Shown here piece after piece: positions 43,687 to 52,007 of a stretch of 64,000 nucleotides of DNA. Both the position numbers and the translations under genes were made by a program. Source of the stretch: Stutzerimonas nitrititolerans (GTDB lineage: Bacteria; Pseudomonadota; Gammaproteobacteria; Pseudomonadales; Pseudomonadaceae). How positions within the stretch are numbered: the first letter of the stretch is position 1; every line of letters starts with the position of its first letter. A model generated the notes under the pieces. The model saw only the letters and a program-made list of their open reading frames with translations. It was not told where the DNA came from and ran no database searches. The stretch is taken from the NCBI RefSeq assembly GCF_003696285.1, contig NZ_RFFL01000007.1, forward strand, positions 124,001 through 188,000. The letters are read 5' to 3'.

Positions 43687-43878
43687 ATGAGCCGCTTCGA
43701 CTTTCACCAGCAACACGCCGAGCGCGCCCGCAGCGAGGCACAGCGCCTGTTCGACCAACGCGAAGTGTTGGGCAGCCGCTGGCTGACCTGGGTCGCCGCC
43801 GAGCTTTATCAGCTGTCCCCACCGGAATATGCGGCCATGGTGCGCCGCGAGCTGCAACGCCTGAATGCAGGTGACTGA
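43687..43878 (+). CDS. small conserved hypothetical protein
   Basis: A 63-residue charged, helical protein (MSRFDFHQQHAERARSEAQR...RRELQRLNAGD). The start at 43687 is the only ATG that gives a compact product; no strong Shine-Dalgarno is seen. It is divergent from dgt and converges with eamA with a 9-bp gap. I do not recognise it. Confidence 0.6.
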   Translation: MSRFDFHQQHAERARSEAQRLFDQREVLGSRWLTWVAAELYQLSPPEYAAMVRRELQRLNAGD

Positions 43879-43887
43879 TGACCCGCC

Positions 43888-44784
43888 TCAGATCGACGAG
43901 TGGCCCAGCGCCGTGCGCATCCGCCCCAGCAACCAGCCGCCGCCGACGTTGATCACCAACCCCAGCATCACCAGCAGCGCGCCGAAGGTCTGCAGCAGCC
44001 CCAGGTGCTCGTCGAGCAGCAGGGCCGCCGAGGTAAGCCCCACCACCGGTACCAGCAACGAGAACGGTGCCACGGTTCCGGCCGGATAGCGCGACAGCAA
44101 CCGGCTCCACAGGCCGTAGCCGAGAATGGTCGCGCCGAAGGAGAGATAGGCCAGCACCAGGATCGAATCCAGTCCGATGCCCCGCAGGGCCGTCTCGATG
44201 CGTACCGGCCCTTCCAGCAGCCAGGAAAGGGCGAGAAATGGCAGTGGCGGAATCAGACTGCCCCAGACTACCAACCCCACCAGATTCACCTTGCCCACCT
44301 TGCGCGTGACGATATTGCCCAGCGCCCACATCGAGGCCGCACAGATGGTCAGCACGAAACCGGCCAGGGTCATGCTGCGGTCGCCCTGCAGGCCGATCAA
44401 CAGTAAACCGCCCGCAGCGATCAGCAGCCCGATCAGGTTGCTCGCGCGCAGGCGCTCACCCAGGAACAGCGCCGCGAAGAACAGCGTGAAGAACGCCTGG
44501 GATTGCAGCACCAGCGAGGCCAGCCCGGCGGGCATGCCGACGTTCATCGCGTAGAAGAGAAAGGCGAACTGGCCCAGGGAAATCGTCGCGCCGTAGGCGA
44601 ACAGCCAGCGCAGCGGCAACTGCGGGCGCCGGATGAAGAATACCGCCGGAAAGGCCGCCAGCATGAAACGCAGGGCGCCCAGCAGCATCGGCGGGATATC
44701 CTCCAGGCCGACCTTGATCACCACGAAGTTCATGCCCCAGACGACGATCACCACCAGGGCCAGCAACAGGTCTTTGGGCGACAT
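43888..44784 (-). CDS. eamA: DMT-family exporter EamA
   Basis: A 298-residue protein with ten hydrophobic helices in two EamA halves. It matches E. coli EamA (YdeD) in blocks such as VVWGMNFVVIKVGLEDIPP, GMPAGLASLVLQSQAFFTLF and SLLVPVVGLTSAALLLDE. EamA exports O-acetylserine and cysteine pathway metabolites across the inner membrane. Confidence 0.86.
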   Translation of the reverse strand: MSPKDLLLALVVIVVWGMNFVVIKVGLEDIPPMLLGALRFMLAAFPAVFFIRRPQLPLRWLFAYGATISLGQFAFLFYAMNVGMPAGLASLVLQSQAFFTLFFAALFLGERLRASNLIGLLIAAGGLLLIGLQGDRSMTLAGFVLTICAASMWALGNIVTRKVGKVNLVGLVVWGSLIPPLPFLALSWLLEGPVRIETALRGIGLDSILVLAYLSFGATILGYGLWSRLLSRYPAGTVAPFSLLVPVVGLTSAALLLDEHLGLLQTFGALLVMLGLVINVGGGWLLGRMRTALGHSSI

Positions 44785-44907
44785 GGCAAAGCGTTCCGGA
44801 TAAAGGATTCATTAGAACCGAGCGCGACCCACTTGCACTCGTACAGCCGACAGCGGATTCGGTCATACAGTTGCCGGTGTCGCTACCATGCTCGGCAATC
44901 CCGACCA

Positions 44908-44950
44908 GGGTCTGTTCCCGTTTCGTACGCGTCCGCGCCGGGAACAGCCC
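44908..44950. repeat. internally deleted MITE relic
   Basis: GGGTCTGTTCCCGTTTCGTA is joined after about ten bases to GGGAACAGCCC, so both ends of the MITE sit 43 bp apart. It lies upstream of pmpR. Confidence 0.6.
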
Positions 44951-45028
44951 CTCCATCATCATCGCGCGCCGTGCCAGCGACCGCCGCAACAGCTAAAATC
45001 CCCTTCTGAACGAACCAAGAGAGCAGCC

Positions 45029-45733
45029 ATGGGCGCACAGTGGAAAGCGAAGCATAAAGAAGCGGCAGCCAACGCCAAGGGACGTACCTTCGGCAAGCTG
45101 TCGAAAGAGATCATGATCGCCGCGCGCAGCGGTGCCGATCCGGACATGAACCCGCGCCTGCGCCTGGTGGTGGAGCAGGCGAAGAAGGCCTCGATGCCGC
45201 GCGAAACGCTGGAACGTGCGATCAAGAAAGGCGCCGGCCTGCTGGGTGAAAGCGTCCATTACGAACGCACCACCTACGAAGGTTTCGCCCCGCATCAGGT
45301 GCCGCTGATCGTCGAGTGCCTGACGGACAACATCAACCGCACCGTGGCCGAGATCCGCGTGCTGTTTCGCAAGGGCCAGCTCGGTGCTTCCGGTTCGGTC
45401 GCCTGGGATTTCGACCACTGCGGCATGATCGAAGCGGCGCCGAGCACGGCAGATGCCGATCCGGAACTGGCCGCCATCGAGGCCGGCGCGCAGGATTTCG
45501 AAGCGGGTGAAGACGGAACCACACTGTTCGTCAGCGATCCTGCCGACCTGGACGTGGTCTGCCGTGCGCTACCCGAGTTCGGCTTCAGCGTGCAGTCGGC
45601 ACAGCTGGGCTATCGGCCGAAGAATCCGGTCACGACCCTGTCCGCGGCACAGCTCGAGGAAGTCGAAGCCTTTCTCGCCGCCATCGACGCCCATGACGAT
45701 GTGCAGAACCTGTACGTAGGGTTGGCCGGTTGA
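45029..45733 (+). CDS. pmpR: YebC/PmpR-family regulator or translation factor
   Basis: A 234-residue YebC-family protein. The N-terminus [19 protein letters not shown] is, as I recall, that of P. aeruginosa Pmp[35 protein letters not shown] and [14 protein letters not shown] are family blocks. PmpR was described as a repressor of quinolone signalling; YebC proteins have since been linked to ribosome function on difficult sequences. The start at 45029 gives the typical N-terminus. Confidence 0.85.
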   Translation: MGAQWKAKHKEAAANAKGRTFGKLSKEIMIAARSGADPDMNPRLRLVVEQAKKASMPRETLERAIKKGAGLLGESVHYERTTYEGFAPHQVPLIVECLTDNINRTVAEIRVLFRKGQLGASGSVAWDFDHCGMIEAAPSTADADPELAAIEAGAQDFEAGEDGTTLFVSDPADLDVVCRALPEFGFSVQSAQLGYRPKNPVTTLSAAQLEEVEAFLAAIDAHDDVQNLYVGLAG

Positions 45734-45776
45734 GGCCGACGCCCATCATTCGACGAATCGGGAGCAGGTCACGACG

Positions 45777-46121
45777 ATGAGTACCCAGAAGCCCAACACC
45801 CCCTACGCCCAGCGCGAACAGGGTTATCGCGAAAAGGCGCTGAAGATGTACCCCTGGGTCTGCGGACGTTGTGCCCGCGAGTTCTCGGGCAAGCGACTCA
45901 GCGAGCTGACGGTCCATCACAAGGACCACAACCACGACAACAACCCCGAAGACGGCTCGAACTGGGAGCTGCTCTGCCTGTATTGCCACGACAACGAGCA
46001 CTCGCGCTATACCGACAACCAGTACCAGGCCGAAGCCAGGCCCGGCAGCGACCTGGGCCCGAAGGAAACCTTCAAAGCCTTCGCCAACCTGGCCGATCTG
46101 CTCAAGGGCAAGCCCGACTGA
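45777..46121 (+). CDS. yajD: YajD-family HNH nuclease
   Basis: A 114-residue HNH protein with the size and layout of E. coli YajD. The zinc-binding CxxC pairs are CGRC and CLYC, and the HNH core is TVHHKDHNHDNNPEDGSNWE to CHDNEHSR. It could nick or cut DNA; the cellular role is unknown. It follows pmpR by 43 bp on the same strand. Confidence 0.87.
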   Translation: MSTQKPNTPYAQREQGYREKALKMYPWVCGRCAREFSGKRLSELTVHHKDHNHDNNPEDGSNWELLCLYCHDNEHSRYTDNQYQAEARPGSDLGPKETFKAFANLADLLKGKPD

Positions 46122-46141
46122 GCCCGCCCTTCGCGTGCCGG

Positions 46142-46564
46142 TCACTTCACCAGCAGTACCGGCACCGAGACCTCATGAATCACCCGAGTGGCCACCGAGC
46201 CCAGCAGCAATCCACCGAAGCTGCCCAGGCCACGTGTGCCCATGACGACGGTATCGCAACCCAACCGCTTCACGGCCTCGTTGACCTGTTCGGCCACATT
46301 GCCCAGCACCGCGTGGGTCTGATGCGCGATACCTGCGGCCTGTAGCGCATCGGCCGCCTCTGCCAGCACGTTGCGCGATTTGGTCAGCAGGCTGTTGTTG
46401 AGCTCCTCGAGCATGTTGGCCGTCACGTATTCCCCATAGATCACCGGCTCGTGCTGCACGTTGACGACATGCACCTCGACAGGAGGCGTGTCGAGATCGA
46501 TCAGGTATTGCACGGCTCGTTTCGAGTTTTCGGAACCGTCAAAGGCGAGCAGAATCTTGCGCAT
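46142..46564 (-). CDS. universal stress protein, UspA family
   Basis: A 140-residue single UspA domain. The ATP-binding motif G-2x-G-9x-G-S/T is seen in GTRGLGSFGGLLLGSVATRV, after ILLAFDGSENSKRAVQYLI at the N-terminus. It is convergent with yajD. ATP-binding Usp proteins of Pseudomonas are often induced at low oxygen; no ANR box was seen in front. Confidence 0.9.
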   Translation of the reverse strand: MRKILLAFDGSENSKRAVQYLIDLDTPPVEVHVVNVQHEPVIYGEYVTANMLEELNNSLLTKSRNVLAEAADALQAAGIAHQTHAVLGNVAEQVNEAVKRLGCDTVVMGTRGLGSFGGLLLGSVATRVIHEVSVPVLLVK

Positions 46565-46670
46565 TTTCAATCTCCTGTATGCTTTGCCACCAGCATAGAC
46601 CACGGCCCCCGCGGTCTGTCAGCGTCAGAATGACTCAGCCAGTGCGTCAGATATCGCCAAAGGCATCACG

Positions 46671-47114
46671 ATGAATACACCCAGCCAACCATTGTTCGGC
46701 GTCGGCGACGCTTCCTACCAGGCAGCCGGAGGCAGCGCCGGCATCGAACGCCTGGTCGCGGACTTCTACCGCATCATGGATGAATCCGAGGCCGCGCAAG
46801 GCGTGCGCAGCATGTACCCCGAAGACCTGACGCTGGCCCGCGAAAAGCTGGCCGCCTTTCTCAGCGGCTGGCTGGGCGGGCCGCGCCGCTATGCCGAGAA
46901 ATTCGGCAGCATCAGTATTCCGCAATTCCATACCCGCTGGCCGGTCGGCGAGGCCGAGCGGGACGCCTGGCTGGATTGCATGCAGCGGGCCATCGCCCTG
47001 CAGCCGTACTCGCCGGCGTTCGCCGACTATCTGCTGACCCAGCTGCGCGTACCGGCCGAGCGTATTCGCCAGGCGGGTCTGGCGATACGGCCTCCTGCGC
47101 GGCCTACGGACTGA
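46671..47114 (+). CDS. group II truncated hemoglobin
   Basis: A 147-residue globin. LFGVGDASYQAAGGSAGIER and LVADFYRIMDESEAAQGVRS match the family. YPEDLTLAREKLAAFLSGWL, then GGPRRYAEKFG and a proximal His in IPQFHTRWPVG are typical of TrHbII. It binds oxygen or NO and may take part in NO or peroxide handling. It is divergent from the stress-protein gene by 107 bp. Confidence 0.9.
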   Translation: MNTPSQPLFGVGDASYQAAGGSAGIERLVADFYRIMDESEAAQGVRSMYPEDLTLAREKLAAFLSGWLGGPRRYAEKFGSISIPQFHTRWPVGEAERDAWLDCMQRAIALQPYSPAFADYLLTQLRVPAERIRQAGLAIRPPARPTD

Positions 47115-47118
47115 GTCG

Positions 47119-47556
47119 TCAGTCCGGCGGCGTCACTATCTCCCATTCCGCCACGCCTCCTTCGACGACCCGGAACAACGGGTGCGGCCGCGGATCACCG
47201 TACGCCAGCGCCGGCATCTTCGCAGGCTCGCGCACGGCCAGCTTGGCCAGCAGATGCCGGGTTTCGTAATCGAGCTGACCACGGTTCACCGGCATGGGCT
47301 GCGCCTGTTCGACCCGACCGATCTTGCTGGCATCGAAACGGTAGCCACGGGCCGTGGCCTCGGCATGCACCTCGGCCAGATAGGCCGCGATCTGCGACGA
47401 CGGATCATCGCATTGCCGGAAGCGACGCAGTTGAGGGTGGTTGCGGTAACCACGCGTCAGATCGGCCAGCACGGCCTGGGCCAGCAGTGCCTCGCGCCAC
47501 AGCGCAACCAGCCCTTTGCTGTCCAGGTACCTGGGATGTAGTGACCAGAGTCGCAT
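47119..47556 (-). CDS. pyrimidine dimer DNA glycosylase (T4 endonuclease V-like)
   Basis: A 145-residue protein. MRLWSLHPRYLDSKGLVALW, REALLAQAVLADLTRGYRNH and PQLRRF are the family N-terminus. In T4 endonuclease V the amino-terminal residue is the nucleophile and a Glu helps cleavage; here Glu23 in WREALL is the likely equivalent. It would excise UV-induced pyrimidine dimers. It is convergent with the globin gene and divergent from the HAM1-SIR2 pair, with 96 bp between. Confidence 0.83.
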   Translation of the reverse strand: MRLWSLHPRYLDSKGLVALWREALLAQAVLADLTRGYRNHPQLRRFRQCDDPSSQIAAYLAEVHAEATARGYRFDASKIGRVEQAQPMPVNRGQLDYETRHLLAKLAVREPAKMPALAYGDPRPHPLFRVVEGGVAEWEIVTPPD

Positions 47557-47652
47557 CGAATCTCCTTCTACCGAACCGATGAGCCCGGCGCACGTCTATC
47601 CAAGCATGGCTTGCCGCATCCATACACAGGGCAGCCGATACTCGGGATCTGC

Positions 47653-48201
47653 ATGAAAATCCGTTTCGCCTCGGTCAATCAACAGAAAATTTCCGAAGTC
47701 CGGGACATCCTCGAACCAAGCGGCATCGAGATTCTGCCCTTTCCGGTCAAGATCGAGGAGATGCGTACCGAAGACCTGCAGCAGCTGGTGAGCGACAAGC
47801 TGCTGGTGGCATTCAAGCTGATCGGCAAACCGGTCTTCGTCGAGCATACCGCGCTCTACGTGAACAGCCTGAACGGTTTTCCCGGCGGCTTGACGCAGGC
47901 CTTCTGGGAACGGTTGCAGGCAGCGGGGTTCTGCAAGCTGATCGGCGGGCTGGATGATCCATCCGCGATAGCCAGGACGCTGATCGGCTATTGCGATGGC
48001 CGCAAGCGGCACTTCTTCGAAGGCTCGGTAAGCGGGCGGATCGCGCGCCAACCGGCCGGCGTCCATGGGTTCGAATGGGACAACGTATTCATTCCCGACG
48101 GCCACTCGGAGACCTTCGCGGAACTGGGCGAGCGAAAGAACGGCATATCCATGCGCAAGCAGGCGCTCGACGAATTCGTCGCCTTTCTGCGGGCACAGTG
48201 A
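47653..48201 (+). CDS. HAM1/ITPase-like protein with altered active site (KomB-like)
   Basis: A 182-residue protein with the fold pattern of ITP pyrophosphatase, nearer to eukaryotic ITPA than to bacterial RdgB: GFPGGLTQAFWERLQAAGF, FFEGSVSGRIARQPAG and the ITPA-like tail. Base-recognition elements persist (GFEWDNVF at 139-146, Arg168). Key catalytic positions differ: ITPA VEDT reads VEHT (63-66) and the SHR motif reads SMR (166-168). It may bind a purine NTP without cleaving it. The start at 47653 follows CTCGGGATCTGC. It is nine bases upstream of the SIR2-like gene, so the two surely form an operon. In the Kongming system KomB plays this part. Confidence 0.8.
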   Translation: MKIRFASVNQQKISEVRDILEPSGIEILPFPVKIEEMRTEDLQQLVSDKLLVAFKLIGKPVFVEHTALYVNSLNGFPGGLTQAFWERLQAAGFCKLIGGLDDPSAIARTLIGYCDGRKRHFFEGSVSGRIARQPAGVHGFEWDNVFIPDGHSETFAELGERKNGISMRKQALDEFVAFLRAQ

Positions 48202-48210
48202 GGACAACCG

Positions 48211-49014
48211 ATGGACAAGCTCAGAGAAGCGTACCGAAACAATCGGCTGATTCTCTTCGTGGGTTCCGGTGTCTCGGCGAATATCGGGCTGCCGCCCTGG
48301 CGCGAGCTGATCGACGAGATCGCCACGCAGCTGGACTACGATCCGGAAGTCTTCGATACCTACGGCAATTTTCTCGCCCTGGCCGAGTACTACCGTATCC
48401 GCAAGGGCAACATCGGCCCGCTGCGCAGCTGGATGGATCGCGAATGGCATCGCGACATCGAGATCCGCAACTCGGAGATCCATCGCCTGATCGTCCAGGG
48501 CCGTTTTCCGGCGATCTACACCACCAACTACGACCGCTGGCTGGAAAACGCCCACGATGCTCACGGGGTCGATTACATCAAGATCGCCAACGCCAGCGAT
48601 CTGGTGAAGGCGCAGACCGGCGTGCGGCAGATCGTCAAGTTTCACGGCGATTTCGATGACGACGACTCCATCGTGCTCGACGAAACCAGCTACTACGAGC
48701 GACTGCAATTCGAGACGCCACTGGACATCAAGCTGCGCGCCGATACCCTGAGCAAGGCCGTGCTGTTCATCGGCTACAGCCTTTCCGATACCAACATCCG
48801 CTTGCTGTTCTACAAACTGTCGAAGATGTGGAACGAGCGGGAAACCAAGGGTGTGCGACCCATTTCCTACGTGTTCTCGCACAAGCCCAACCCCGTGCAG
48901 CAGGAAATCCTCAGCCAGTGGGGCATACGCATGATCGCCTCCGAGGACGACCAGCCGGGCCTGGCGCTGCAACGCTTTCTCGAAGACCTGGTCGAGGGCG
49001 ACATCAAGCCCTGA
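48211..49014 (+). CDS. SIR2-like NADase-type effector (KomC-like)
   Basis: A 267-residue SIR2-fold protein of the SIR2_2 type found in defence systems. The NAD-binding motif is VGSGVSANIGLPPW (17-30), the Asn-Asp pair is in TTNYDRW (104-110), and the catalytic His is in KFHGDF (His145). LFIGYSLSDTNIRLLFY (185-201) is the typical closing segment. All motifs needed to cleave NAD are present. A GAGGA site precedes the ATG. It is coupled to the HAM1-like gene. Defence SIR2 proteins deplete NAD when a partner senses a phage; here the HAM1-like protein would be the sensor. Confidence 0.83.
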   Translation: MDKLREAYRNNRLILFVGSGVSANIGLPPWRELIDEIATQLDYDPEVFDTYGNFLALAEYYRIRKGNIGPLRSWMDREWHRDIEIRNSEIHRLIVQGRFPAIYTTNYDRWLENAHDAHGVDYIKIANASDLVKAQTGVRQIVKFHGDFDDDDSIVLDETSYYERLQFETPLDIKLRADTLSKAVLFIGYSLSDTNIRLLFYKLSKMWNERETKGVRPISYVFSHKPNPVQQEILSQWGIRMIASEDDQPGLALQRFLEDLVEGDIKP

Positions 49015-49020
49015 AGTCCA

Positions 49021-49040
49021 CCGGGGCAGAACCGCCCCGG
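49021..49040. terminator. bidirectional hairpin between SIR2-like and symporter genes
   Basis: CCGGGGC-AGAACC-GCCCCGG, a perfect 7-bp stem between two convergent genes. There is no T-run. Confidence 0.5.
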
Positions 49041-49050
49041 CATCCTGAGC

Positions 49051-50991
49051 TCACGCCTGCCGAGGTGACCGCTCCCCTGCCCCCAGGGTAACGGGCTCAT
49101 CCTCCGGATCGACGTCGAAGTCCTTCGACAGCGCCATGCGCAACCACAAGGGAATGAGCGCCAGGCCGATCGCAATGCAGACCCAACTGATGACGGGGCT
49201 GCTTTCGGGCGCCGGGAACAGCAGCCGGCCTATGCCCACCAACAGCGTGAACAGTGATATCGCCGTTGCCGCGACGGCATAAAGACGCCTGCCGAGCGCC
49301 TTGACCGATACGTCGCCACCGACGTTGTTGAGCGCGGCGGCATGCCCCCAGAAACCGAACGGCCGCACCCGGCGATAGAACCGCTTCAGGGTGGCATCGT
49401 CGGTCGCCGGTGTGATGAGGGTGACCAGGATTGCCGCCGACGTCGTTACCAGCGCCATGATGCCGAGACGGATCCACTCGCCCTCCGGATCGGTGCCCAG
49501 ATAGTAGAGCAGCAGCGGTGCGGTGATCAGCGATACCCCCATGGCGGTCAGTTCCGAATAGAGATTGATGCGCTCCCAGAGCCAGCGAAGTACCAGCACC
49601 GAGCCCATCCCGGCGCCGAACAGCAGGGATATGAACCATGCGGTCTGGATCGAGCCCAGGTTGGCCATGATGATCATCGCGATCACCAGGATCAGCACGT
49701 TGGACAGCCTCGCGACCAGGACCAGCTCGCGATCCTTCGGCTTGCGCTTGAGCACGTGCGGCGCCACGACGCCGGCATAGACATCGTTGCTCCAGTAAGA
49801 GGCGCCCCAGTTGAGGTGGGTGTCGACCGTGGAAGCCAGCGCCGCCAGCAAGCCCACCAGCATCAGGCCCCGCACGCCCGGCGGCAGCAGTTCCTCGATG
49901 CCCTGGACGAACAGCGCCTCACGGCCGGCGGTAAAGCCCGCGCCTTCCATCTCGGCCGGCGTGAAGGGATACAGCACCAGCAGGCCGATGGCGATCGCCA
50001 TCCAGAACAGGCTGCGCAGCAGTATCTGCAACCAGGTGAATACCAGACCCGCCATCCGGGCGTCCCGATCGGTCGGACAGGCCATGCTTCGCTGTGCGAG
50101 ATAACCGGTGCCGTCGGAATTCATCTGAAAGAACCACTGCAAGCCGATGATCACGAGAAAGGGCATCAGGGCGTCACTGGCATTGGCAGGCGGGGCGAAC
50201 GACAGCATCTTGCTCGCCTGCTCGATACCGTACAGCTCGACGATACGATCGGTCAGGCCGCTCAGCCCGCCTGCCGCATCGATGACGAACCAGGCATAAG
50301 CGAGGGTGCCGATCATCGCCAGGCTGAACTGAACCACGTCGGTCTGCACCACGGCCCGCAACCCGCCGGTTATGGAGTACATGGCCGTAAATGCCAGGAT
50401 CAGCAGGATCGAGATCAGATTGTTGGCACTCATCATCGCCGGTTCGAGCCCGGTGATGCTTTCGCCCAGCTGAATGCCGGTCGCGGCGATGAACCCCACG
50501 ACGGGCTGGTAAATGCCCGCCGGCAGCCAGTCGTGCCATGGCAGAAACACTTCGGCGATACGGACCGCAGCCACCAGCACCATCGCCAGCACCACGCAGT
50601 TGATCACCGTTCCGTAATAGATCGCCTTGAGCAAACGCAACGGCGTGACGCCGGCCCCGCTGTAGCGTACTCGGGTCAGTTCGGCATCGGTCAGTACGCC
50701 GGCACGGCGCCAGCACACCGCGAAGACGAAGGCCATGAGCAGGAAAGCCAGGCCATAGATCCACAGGCGCCAGAGCGCGAAGATGCCGGCGGTGGCAACC
50801 AGGCCCGTGACCAGCAAAGGCGTATCCGCCGCGAACTGCGTTGCTGCCATGGAGAATCCGGCTTTCCAGCCTTTGATGGTCTTGCCGGCGAGAAAGTACT
50901 CATCGAGGCTTTGCGAGGCCTTGTTCCGGGCACGTAGCCCCGAGCCCAGACCGTAGAGCACGAAGGCCAGCACAATCAGCAAGTCCAACAT
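49051..50991 (-). CDS. sodium:solute symporter family protein
   Basis: A 646-residue SSF transporter with about 14 hydrophobic helices. SLDEYFLAGKTIKGWKAGFS at the N-terminus, DTPLLVTGLVATAG and AALASTVDTHLNWGASYWSN (the conserved sodium-site helix) define the family. It has a long C-terminal cytoplasmic tail without a kinase domain. The substrate (sugar, proline or carboxylate type) cannot be told. Confidence 0.87.
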   Translation of the reverse strand: MLDLLIVLAFVLYGLGSGLRARNKASQSLDEYFLAGKTIKGWKAGFSMAATQFAADTPLLVTGLVATAGIFALWRLWIYGLAFLLMAFVFAVCWRRAGVLTDAELTRVRYSGAGVTPLRLLKAIYYGTVINCVVLAMVLVAAVRIAEVFLPWHDWLPAGIYQPVVGFIAATGIQLGESITGLEPAMMSANNLISILLILAFTAMYSITGGLRAVVQTDVVQFSLAMIGTLAYAWFVIDAAGGLSGLTDRIVELYGIEQASKMLSFAPPANASDALMPFLVIIGLQWFFQMNSDGTGYLAQRSMACPTDRDARMAGLVFTWLQILLRSLFWMAIAIGLLVLYPFTPAEMEGAGFTAGREALFVQGIEELLPPGVRGLMLVGLLAALASTVDTHLNWGASYWSNDVYAGVVAPHVLKRKPKDRELVLVARLSNVLILVIAMIIMANLGSIQTAWFISLLFGAGMGSVLVLRWLWERINLYSELTAMGVSLITAPLLLYYLGTDPEGEWIRLGIMALVTTSAAILVTLITPATDDATLKRFYRRVRPFGFWGHAAALNNVGGDVSVKALGRRLYAVAATAISLFTLLVGIGRLLFPAPESSPVISWVCIAIGLALIPLWLRMALSKDFDVDPEDEPVTLGAGERSPRQA

Positions 50992-51148
50992 CTTGTTCTT
51001 CCTTTCGTTGGAACGATCTCAGCTTGAGAGCCTGGCGGGTTCCCGAAAATTGCACTGTCCTGATGAACGGCTGGGGCGGCCGGCAGGCCTCGGTATCTCA
51101 GCACCCGGTGGGTTAACATGCGTCGTTCGAACGAGATTTCCCCAGGCC

Positions 51149-51973
51149 ATGCCAACCCCTGCCATTCGCCAGCTTCCTGCCGAGCTGCAGCCCTTGCTGA
51201 ACAAGTTCTATCGCGCTCAGCGCAGCCAGATGCGTGGCATGCCGGGGGCAAGCTGCTGGGTGGCGACCGACCGGGACATCATCGCCGGCTTGTGCCTCAC
51301 CCCCGTCGCGGAGGGACACTGGTTGACCGGGCTGCTGGTCGCGCCTGAATACCGCAGTCAGGGATTGGCACGGCGGCTGATCGAGCAAGCACTGGAAAGT
51401 GTTCGATCACCGGTATGGCTGTTCTGCCATCCACGGCTGGCCGGTTTTTATGCACGGCTGGGGTTCGTACAGACATTAGACTTGCCGGAGCCACTGCGCG
51501 ACCGCCTGCAGCGATACGCCCGGCACAAGCCGTTGATTGCCCTCGTGAGGAACGAAATGACCCAGCCCGTCCTGAGAATCGCCACCGCCTGCCTGCACGA
51601 CGAGCAGGGCCGCATCCTGCTGGTACGCAAACGCGGCACTCACTACTTCATGCTGCCGGGCGGCAAGGCCGAAGCAGACGAAACCGCGCTCATGACCGTC
51701 CGGCGCGAACTGCATGAAGAGCTCGCGCTGCAACTCGACGATGCCGACCTGCAGTGGCTCGGACATTTCCAGGCACCCGCGGCCAACGAGCCGGGACATT
51801 GGGTAGAAGCTCAGGTATTCATCGGCAAGCTCACCCAAACCCCACGGGTTCAGGCGGAAATCGAAGAGACGGGCTGGCTCGAACTGGACGCACCGGAGGC
51901 ACTTCGGCTTGCACCCTTGCTGCGGGAAAAGATCCTGCCGGTGCTGAGCGAGCGTGCAACCACAGCCCACTGA
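51149..51973 (+). CDS. GNAT acetyltransferase fused to Nudix hydrolase
   Basis: A 274-residue two-domain protein in one frame. Residues 1-130 are a GNAT domain with the acetyl-CoA loop VAPEYRSQGLARRLIEQAL. Residues 136-274 are a Nudix domain with the box G-x5-E-x7-REL-x-EE (GGKAEADETALMTVRREL, then HEEL). Leu stands where many Nudix boxes have Gly. No frameshift separates the halves. The start at 51149 is the first ATG after CCCCAGG and gives a compact GNAT. The Nudix part would cleave a nucleoside diphosphate-linked compound; the substrates are unknown. Confidence 0.83.
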   Translation: MPTPAIRQLPAELQPLLNKFYRAQRSQMRGMPGASCWVATDRDIIAGLCLTPVAEGHWLTGLLVAPEYRSQGLARRLIEQALESVRSPVWLFCHPRLAGFYARLGFVQTLDLPEPLRDRLQRYARHKPLIALVRNEMTQPVLRIATACLHDEQGRILLVRKRGTHYFMLPGGKAEADETALMTVRRELHEELALQLDDADLQWLGHFQAPAANEPGHWVEAQVFIGKLTQTPRVQAEIEETGWLELDAPEALRLAPLLREKILPVLSERATTAH

Positions 51974-52007
51974 TGCGCGCTATCACCTGCTGCCGTCAGC
52001 GCAGGGT

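Noticed and set aside
47653-48201. Ordinary housekeeping RdgB
   Set aside because: The ADDSGL-type and SHRG-type motifs of RdgB are absent and the gene is coupled to a SIR2-like effector.
47000-49100. A KomA-type deaminase near the HAM1-SIR2 pair
   Set aside because: None of the neighbouring genes (globin, dimer glycosylase, symporter) has deaminase motifs.
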